From Zizania palustris (Eukaryota > Streptophyta > Magnoliopsida > Poales > Poaceae), in contig JAAALK010000286.1 in the NCBI GenBank assembly GCA_019279435.1, positions 45,395,068 through 45,459,067 of the forward strand: a stretch of DNA of 64,000 nucleotides, given 5' to 3'. The position numbers were made by a program, and so were the translations under genes. Below, one piece after another: positions 56,232 to 64,000 of this stretch; within the stretch, counting starts at the first letter, position 1, and each line of letters starts with the position of its first letter. A model generated the notes under the pieces. It saw nothing but the letters and a program-made list of their open reading frames with translations. It was not told the origin of the DNA and did no database searches.

Positions 56232-57339
56232 GGAAGGGACGATCGATCGATGTACTATGCTTATGGTAAAGTGTTAACTACTTAACTGCGCACGTTGCCC
56301 TTGAGATCGAGTGCTCATATCGATGGACCGACGACGACGACTCTACCTTAGTATAGAACTCCATTCCATTCGTTTTGATATATATTAATCTTTAGACTTA
56401 CTAGTTGAGCGCCGGTACATTACAATGTAAAAAATATTCAATATTAAAAAAATTATGCAAATAAAGATGAGCAAAGCTAAAGTTAGAAAATTTTGGTTTG
56501 TTGTGAGTCTGTGAGAAGGAGTGATGGTAACAATGACATACTCATTACCATTAGATTCTTTTAAAATAGTATAGATGTTTTAGATTAAAGATCATCTTTT
56601 GTTGGTACTAGATTGCTATATTTGAGAAAAAATTTAATGTTAAAAACACTATATTTTAAAACCGAAGGTGTAATATAAAGGGAAATTTGGATTATGCCAT
56701 TACAATTTTACGACTTTGGAGAAATACAATTACAATTCACGTATTTAGATTCACGCCATTAAAAATTAAGAGAACTCCAAACTATACCATTACAAATTTA
56801 GAGAATTCCGAAATATACCATTATAATTTTAGAGAAATCTAAAATATGCCATTAGATTTTGTGAGGGCTACAATTCCGGAATGACATATATTCAAATAGA
56901 CGAATTATAGTGGCAAAATTCTAAAGCACAGTAATTATAATGACATATATCTAAAAACCCCTAATATAAATGCATGTATATATACTCTATTCAATTTGTA
57001 ATATAAGAAATTATAGACAGTTTTTGATTTTTTTCTATCAGATTTGTTTTTGTTAAATAAATTGTTTAAAATACAAGTTCGAAACAAAAGTATTTAAAGA
57101 GATAAAAACGAAACAAAGTTGAATGGCTATGAAGTCTCGAGAGAGTATGCGAGGAATAAGAGGTAATAAGATGTGTGGAGATCGATGGATGTTTGCAATT
57201 ATTAACTTGGTGTGTGGTATATGCTTGCATTGCTAGCTGCCCTGCATTTTGCTTCCCTTATTAAATACTAGCGAGATCGACGACGACGCAGTAGCTAGCT
57301 GTACTGATACCAAACTCAATTCCCTTCTTCTACCGCAAG
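56232..57339. other. Upstream region of the copy 2 glycosyltransferase
   Basis: Contains the shortened promoter (about 56341-56360) and the degenerate tandem repeats at about 56690-56960. The 5S-like insert of copy 1 is absent around 56990. Confidence 0.5.
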
Positions 57340-57813
57340 TAGGGACGACAACGTGTCCGAAACCACGGAATTTTATGAAAACTCGTCCACGGAAGTAAAC
57401 TCACGAACGAAACCCATGTAAATCTAAACCCATGAAATCCGTGAGATCAAACCAAACCTAAATCCGATGGGTAATCCATGGATTTAGTTTATACTATATA
57501 TGAATTACATTACAATATAAATATAATTAAAAATTCACAACAAATAGAATATTATCATGTTAGATACATAATTTCAAATAATAAATCACTCAACATATCT
57601 CAACATAATATTATCATATAAAATAAATAAATAATGGGATGAACTCTATATAATTTTAAGTAATCGGGTAAATCCTCAAAACCGACTGGTTTAAATCTAA
57701 ACCCAAAATTGACCCAAAATTAAACGGTTACCTGAACCCGTGAACCCGCGGACACAAAACCAAACAACTCGTGCCCGTCCAGTCGGGTACGTACCGATAG
57801 AACTGCCATTCTA
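57340..57813. mobile_element. Old hAT-like element, copy 2
   Basis: Counterpart of 18210-18688, same ends, interior about as diverged as the flanks. Confidence 0.6.
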
Positions 57814-58419
57814 ACTAGAAGTCTTAATTATATTTTCCTTGTCTAATTCTTTCCCACGAAATCATGACGGTATCATCGCATCATTCTTCTCATCATTTCA
57901 GGAAAAATAAAAAAATAGATTAAAGTTAAGGGTGTCCAACTATTTATTAGAACAATCTCGACCCTCCACAATGTCTTAGTCTATTTATTATTATTATACC
58001 GTGTATAGAAAATAATCTTACGCGACAATAAATTGAAATTAAAGAAGAGAGGATAAAAATGAGCAAATTATATCTTAAGTAAGACATTATGTAAAATAAT
58101 CTGATGCGACAATGAATTGAAATTAAAGAAGAGAGAATAAAAAATGAGTAAATTATATCTTAAGCAAGAAATCATATGTCTACACCGCATTTAAGATTTG
58201 GGGATATAAAGTGATCGGATAAAAAGGAGAGAAGAAAAACACAGGTATAAAAAATTACAGCGAGCATGCACTAAGAAATCAGAGCTGGAAAGATGGTTTT
58301 TATCTATACAAGTGTTTAGATTTATTAATTTATAGATAAATTTATACAAGTCTAAAACTAAAATGATTTATATTTTAAAATGAACGTAGTAAATTCAACC
58401 TAAACAGGTGTACCGGTGA

Positions 58420-58421
<2 letters not shown>

Positions 58422-58458
<37 letters not shown>
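58422..58458. repeat. (TA)n microsatellite at the end of copy 2
   Basis: About 18 TA units, in the same position as 19203-19237. Immediately followed by a MITE and a MULE. Confidence 0.95.
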
Positions 58459-58460
<2 letters not shown>

Positions 58461-58463
58461 AAT

Positions 58464-58615
58464 GCTATCCTACACCACGGGTGTAGCATAGCTATTCTAC
58501 CGAGAAATCTACTACTGAGAAAAAAGTAGTATTCAATTGCTATTATACTGATAAAATCCACTACTGAAAGTAGTCGGTGTAGAATAGCTATTCTACACAC
58601 GTAGTGTAGAATAGC
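58464..58615. mobile_element. 152 bp MITE related to the MULE terminal repeat
   Basis: About 37 bp imperfect terminal inverted repeats: GCTATCCTACACC... at the left and the mirror of GCTATTCTACACTACG... at the right. Each has the same repeat-inverse-repeat design as the MULE end at 58631 but with TTCTAC in place of TTATAC. The short core holds two ACTACTGA motifs. Non-coding. Confidence 0.7.
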
Positions 58616-59707
58616 GTTACCGTCGGTGACGCTATTATACACCCTGGGTGTATAATAGCTATTATACACCCGAACCAGACCGACCGAGCCACCGGACTCT
58701 GGCCCAACGCGCGCCGATCCAGCTGGCCGACCGAACAAACCGGGCGCTCCCTCCGATTTTGTCGCGATCTTGTCGATGACGCCGCGTGAGGTCCGCCTCC
58801 GCCACGCACTGCCTCAACCGAAGACTCCGCCGCCTCCGCCACGCCAGCGCGCCGCCCCCTCCCCACCCACCGATCGGCGCGAGAAGTCCGCCACGCCCGT
58901 GAGCCGCCTCCACCAGGGAACCCCCGACCCCTCGCCAAAACCCCCGCGCGACCTCCGCCATGCCGGCGCGCCGCCACCATCCGACGATCGGCAAAGCTAC
59001 CACCATCACAGATCGCCGCGAGTCCTCCGCCACGCCAGCGAGCCGTCTACACCGAAAAACCCACCCGCTCGCCCCGATCCGCCGCGCTACCTCCGGCAAG
59101 CCCGCGCGCAGCCACCAGCCGACGATCGCCGCGCGACCTCCGACGCGCACACCACCCCTCACCCCCGCGGTCGCCGCGCAGACTCACCACCGCGACTCCC
59201 GCACCACCTGATCGCCGTCCGCCACAACATCGATCCCCCCACCACCGTGCTCCAGAATCATCACCGACTACCGATTGCATAAATCCTCCTGCCACGGAAT
59301 CTCTCCTCCGATCATTGTATCCTGCTGCTTCCTCCTCAATCTGCATATCGCCACTGCAAAATCTTGCCACCTACGAGGTAACTGTTTGTTCAGTAAAAAA
59401 AATTATTGTCGTTGTATATGCAATTGCTTGACTAAGAGATGTGTATGCTAGAAAAATACTAACAAAGAATTCTTCTACAGAAAAAAGATGTAGAAACTGG
59501 TTATTCTTATACTGAGTGCTTCCACTGCTTACACTACTGATGAACTCTTACAAATGCATTGAATCAGTTTTTTGTAATAAATCACATTTACTACTGAGGA
59601 TAAAGTTATTCAGTTGATATTGTTGCTATTTTTTTACCCATAATATATCAATGATTGTTATGAATGTTCTACAGTGTTGAAATATATGAACAAAGGATCT
59701 GTCAATA

Positions 59708-62700
59708 ATGGAAATAATGAGCGTGGATGTTTTAGCGACACCCCCTGATGTTGTTGATGTCGAACCCATCTCGGTTAGTCCGCCTTGGTGTGATATAAGT
59801 GAAAGGCATAAACCTATGAAACCACCTCCACAAAGCCTATCTTCTGAACAACTAACCACACCAGAAGTAGTTGTATCTGTCTCTCATGTGAGTACCATTG
59901 ATTGTGTTGTCTGAATTTGTATATAAATACTAACAATTGTTTTGCGTGGAAAAATAACATAATTTTAATGTTGCATTTGAACAGGATGATACAGTTGACC
60001 CAAAATTTGTACCAACATTTGATTTGGAATTTGGTGATATGGAACACGCATTTCGATTCTACGTTAACTACGCTCATCTTGCTGGGTTCTCTGTCAGAAA
60101 GAACAAAAAACGAGTTCTTGGACAAGATTATACTTGCTCATTTGAAGGAAAACACAAAGCAATCAATGTCATAGACCGTGTACGAGAAAAAACAAGTAAA
60201 AGGATAGGGTGCAAAGCAATGGTGCATGCGAGACGTACGAAAGCAGATGGTCATGTATTCTTTAGCAAAATTGTACTTGAACACAATCATCTGTTAACCC
60301 GCTCACCTCGTATGACGAGAAGAATGCAAGCCCATAAAACCCGTGATCCTGGGTTGATGCACATAGTTGACATCGCTCTCAAGAGCAAAGCGAGACATTC
60401 TACGGTGATGAGCATCCTTAAAACTGCTGTTGGAGGAATAGACAATCTGTGTTTGACTGAAAGAGATATCCAGAACAGGTAAATCTATGAAACAAACATC
60501 CAAAAAGAAATGTTGACTGCTTATTTTATACTGAACAATATAAATTGTTGTGTAATGCTTTACTACAGCTGACTCACAATTGAAATATTATTTTGCATAT
60601 ATGCTTTGCAGAAGAGCTGCACTATTCGTGAGGATCAAACAGATGATATTCCGAAGCTCCATACTTTTTTCAAAGAATGCAAAAAAAACAATCATCAATT
60701 CTTCTTTGAGTTCCACTTGGATGATAAGAACGTCGTACGAAATGTTTTCTGGAGTCATGCAAGCCAGCAAGGGGACTTTGCAGGTAATGCTCCTATACTC
60801 AGAAACTATATTTTTAAAACTGATGCATACTATACTGAATTGGTATTTCAAAAAAAAATTAAACATGAACTGTTCTGCCTCACGATTATTTGCATTTGCA
60901 GATTATGGAGATGTCGTTACATTTGATACAACCTACAGGACCAACCAGTACAGCATGCCTCTTGCAATGTTCGTTGGCTTCAATAACCAGCTCCAAAACA
61001 TAGTTTTTGGACAAGCACTGTTAAGAGATGAGCGTGCGGATACATTTGAATGGTTATTTAGCACATTCCGTGAATGCATGGTTGGCAAAGACCCCATAAT
61101 AATTTTTACAGGTATTACTTCAACTAAACTAAATAAAACTCTTACAATCTACTGAAGCATATTATACTGCGTATTATGCTACTAATGTTCTCTTATAAAC
61201 TACTGCATCATTTGCACTGTATATATATATATGCTACCAGAATAAAATTGTATGATGTATGTTCACATTGTTACCAACCTGCATCGGAAAAAATGCTGCA
61301 GATCAGGACAATGCGATGGCCAAAGCAATACCTGCAGTGTTTAAACAAACATGCCATAGGAACTGTAGGTGGCATATGATCAGGAAGCACGAAGACGCAT
61401 TAAACAAGCTATATAACAACACCCAGGTTGTGTGAAAGGCTCACCACTGTAATCAACCACCCACTCACACCACATGAGTTTGAGAATGCATGGGGCAATA
61501 TGGTTAGTGATTTCTCACTGCAAGAATCAATAACATTTCAGAACCTTTACGAAGGCAGACATATGTGGGTTGCAACATATTTCAAAGAAGTATACTGTGG
61601 CCCAGTGACCTCAACACAACGGAGTGAAAGTGTTAACTCAACTGTTAAAAGCGGGGTATGTAGACAATTCTACACCAATACATGAATTTGCGAAGAAATT
61701 CCTTGAGATATTGGAGCACACAAAGGAGAATGAGGCACAGGAGGCCTTCAACTCTCAGGTTGGGAAATCTAATGTCCAAATTCCTACTGCACTATGGAAT
61801 TAACACCTATCCTTGAATGTTATTACTGAATATGGAATTAACATGACATTGTGTGATAATAGTTAGGTGGTTGGTGTTTGCAGGCACCCAATGTGTTGGA
61901 TACACATTATGGCTACGAGGAACAACTGAGCAGGGTATACTCAAGAAATGTCTATAAAAAATTTAGGCAAAAAAGACGCGCCAGTACCTCTTTCCGTTTG
62001 CGAGTAGACAACAACAAAGCTGGGTATTTTTTCATTGAGCATAAAAACAAAACAGCTGACTTTCCATGGATTCAACATGAATACTGGGTGAAAGCTATCG
62101 CTGATACGGATACCCTGAAAACTCTGTTTCAACCGTGAGTGTATGTGTTGGAGCACACAGGTGCGCCTCTCTCCATACCATTCCATTGATAATGCTACTA
62201 CGGAATAAATTGTTGTCATATTCTGACTATATGCGTTAAAATATGATAAAAATAGAATAATCATAACATTTATTGTGTGCAGGTATCTTCTGTCCACATG
62301 TGATTTGTGCATTGATCCATCTTTTTGTTGAGCACATACCATCAAAATACATACTAAAGCGCTATTCGAGAAACCCAAAAGGTGAGCACTTGCTTTGACA
62401 GACATGACAACCTATTTGTTGGACCAGATGGCGCAACAAAATCGTATAGGTCGTCAGTGATACTAAAGGATCTTTTTGCACTTGCAATTCGGCAATCATG
62501 TCTGCGCAGGTATAATCTACTTTGCTATTTCATGCTTGTATACAGTATTCCTGGATCATTTCAGTATTGATGATTGGCTATTTAATTGCTGTTAAAAATT
62601 GCATTGATATGTTGATATAAAAAAACTTCACACTTGAGTTGATGACTGTGCTATTGAATGGCTATTACTACTGACATATATCCATTTGTTGAACAACTAC

Positions 62701-63456
62701 TAGTAATTATACAATATATGCTATTTGCGCTGCATAATTATTACTTGAACTGCTTTATTAATGTTACCCCATTTTACTACTGATGCGATGTATCTATTGA
62801 ATTAACACCTTGTCGGTATTTTATTTACCTGAATTAGGCTATGGACACAGCAATACATCTAATCAAAGATGCACGTGCCGTGATAGATGCGATACCCCAC
62901 GACATGGGTCCAATGTCTGGTGCAAATGTTGCTTCCCATAATAATATAGAAGAACATATTGACATTTCTGCTACAGCTCCACCTGTGTCAACAACAAAAG
63001 GTTCTCGTAAGAGGGGGAATTGTATGGATGATGTTCCGGAACCTCATACAAGATATGAAAAGAAAAAAATATTTAAAAGATGTAGTACATGTGGAAAGAG
63101 AGAACGGCACAACTCAAGAACATGTGTAAGAGCGAGTAGAAGTTCCAAAAGACCACATGGTAGACCAAAGGGCAGTGGAGCAAAAGGGGTTCAAGCAATA
63201 GGGGGTGAGTGACACCATATCAACTGCACAACATACGACTAAACAGTATAATTCTATAACTACCAAGATCTTATAGTATACCCAAGTCTATATATATGCA
63301 CATTCTGACAAATTTAATTCTTTTGCAGATCAAAAAGCAGCAGTCAGTTCACAAAAACCCACACCGCGAGTCAGACAAACTGTAGGTGATATGACCGATG
63401 AGTGCTCGTTAAGTGATGAAGATGCTGATGACACTATATCTGGAGATGATGACTGA
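59708..63456 (+). pseudogene. FAR1/FHY3-like MULE transposase, frame-broken
   Basis: Exons by eye: 59708-59887, 59985-60478, about 60612-60783, 60902-61111, 61302-61758, 61884-about 62160, 62283-62509, 62838-63204, 63329-63456. FAR1 DNA-binding region (AFRFYVNYAHLAGFSVRKNKK, then GCKAMV and HNHLL) in exon 2. MULE transposase core with catalytic Asp in VVTFDTTYRTN (exon 4) and in DQDNAMAKAI (exon 5). SWIM-like CPHVICALIHL near 62300. C-terminal zinc knuckle CSTCGKRERHNSRTC, a basic RPHGRPKG stretch and an acidic tail. Three one-base length disagreements split the frame (about 61427, 61653, 62381), so it is probably non-functional unless these are sequence errors. FAR1/FHY3 regulators are domesticated relatives; here the element context argues for a transposase. 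Confidence 0.8.
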
Positions 63457-64000
63457 TATATACAGATTGTTGATTTTTACTTTGTTATAGTTGACAATAC
63501 AACTTACCTAGCTGTAATGAAACATGCTGGTATCTAGTGAAAATTATGCTATCAATAAAAAATATTGATCCATAACAATTCTTGCTACGGGATTATACTG
63601 TATGCTTTATGGACTGGTGATTTTGTAATCTTTGTCGTTTGAATGTTGAAATGATTCCCTATGCACTGATAAGACCAAATAAAACTCTGAAAAATACTGA
63701 ACATGAAAATAAACTTACAAAAATACCGAATATGAACATACTTAACATACATGAAAAATACTACTACTGGAACATGAGGGATGGCCTCATACGAATATAC
63801 CTTTTCCACGTTTGCGTATTTCCGAATAGATTGTTTTTATACTTTATGTCTTCTTTCCCAATTTCTTTCCACATGCATAGAAAGCATGAGTAACATTGAG
63901 CACATCAGTTACAAAAAAACAAGTGCTTGGGAAATGAGAAAGTATGAATATATTGTGAAAACATCAATAAAAAAACTTGACTGACTGAGCATTAAGATTT
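63457..64000. other. Sequence downstream of the FAR1-type gene
   Basis: AT-rich, presumably 3' UTR and the interior of the MULE. No gene recognised up to the window end. Confidence 0.4.

Larger units (their letters stand above)
27273..58458. repeat. Large duplicated segment, copy 2
   Basis: Collinear with 4203-19237 once a hAT (31924-32684) and a nested LTR insertion (33476-49550) are subtracted, leaving about 14.3 kb. It starts abruptly at the gap edge and ends at a (TA)n run. It lacks the copy 1 hAT and the 5S-like insert. Confidence 0.95.
58631..64000. mobile_element. Mutator-like element with FAR1-type transposase, open at the window end
   Basis: Starts GCTATTATACACCC then GGGTGTATAATAGC then TATTATACACC, matching the element at 19238. 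A GC-rich leader (58680-59280) is followed by the transposase gene. ACTACTGA motifs are scattered through leader and introns. The right end is outside the window. Confidence 0.7.

Noticed and set aside
59708..63456. A domesticated FAR1/FHY3 regulatory gene
   Set aside because: It sits directly behind a MULE terminal repeat and has several frame breaks, which fits a decaying transposase better.

Overview
This is a plant nuclear window, most likely from a grass (Poaceae). Grass features are intron-containing genes with very GC-rich first exons, a dense load of hAT, Harbinger and Mutator-like elements, and a young copia element with Sirevirus hallmarks. I cannot name the species. There is no sign of bacterial or organellar DNA.

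Layout. A SAM-domain gene lies at 0.2-1.0 kb. A small fold-back element and two nested hAT elements follow (1.4-3.7 kb). From 4203 to the (TA)n run at 19203-19237 comes copy 1 of a roughly 14 kb segment carrying an atypical short-chain dehydrogenase/reductase (SDR) gene (+ strand) and a Golgi-type glycosyltransferase gene (- strand). A degenerate Ulp1-protease gene inside a Mutator-like element (MULE) fills 19.2-26.27 kb. A gap of exactly 1000 N follows (26273-27272). Copy 2 of the segment begins abruptly at 27273 and ends at another (TA)n run at 58422-58458. It is stretched by a 16 kb nested retrotransposon insertion: a minus-strand gag-only LTR element, 33476-49550, itself interrupted by a plus-strand Sirevirus-like copia element, 36206-47485. 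After the second (TA)n run come a 152 bp MITE and the start of a MULE carrying a FAR1-type transposase gene with several reading-frame breaks (59.7-63.5 kb).

How it fits together. The two ~14 kb copies share both genes, the same MITEs and the same end point at (TA)n. They differ by clean presence/absence of hAT, LTR and 5S-derived insertions. The exact 1000 N gap between them means they may be a true tandem duplication or two haplotypes/homeologs laid end to end. The MULE ends at the two (TA)n sites share a terminal repeat but lead into different genes. A short motif (ACTACTGA / TCAGTAGT) is dispersed through the non-coding parts of both, on opposite strands. This suggests one two-gene convergent MULE family (FAR1 transposase plus Ulp1 protease) seen from opposite ends. 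That is the most unusual structure in the window.

Limits: exon boundaries were placed by eye from GT/AG sites and frame. Family assignments rest on recognised motifs, not on searches. Divergence figures are rough visual estimates.
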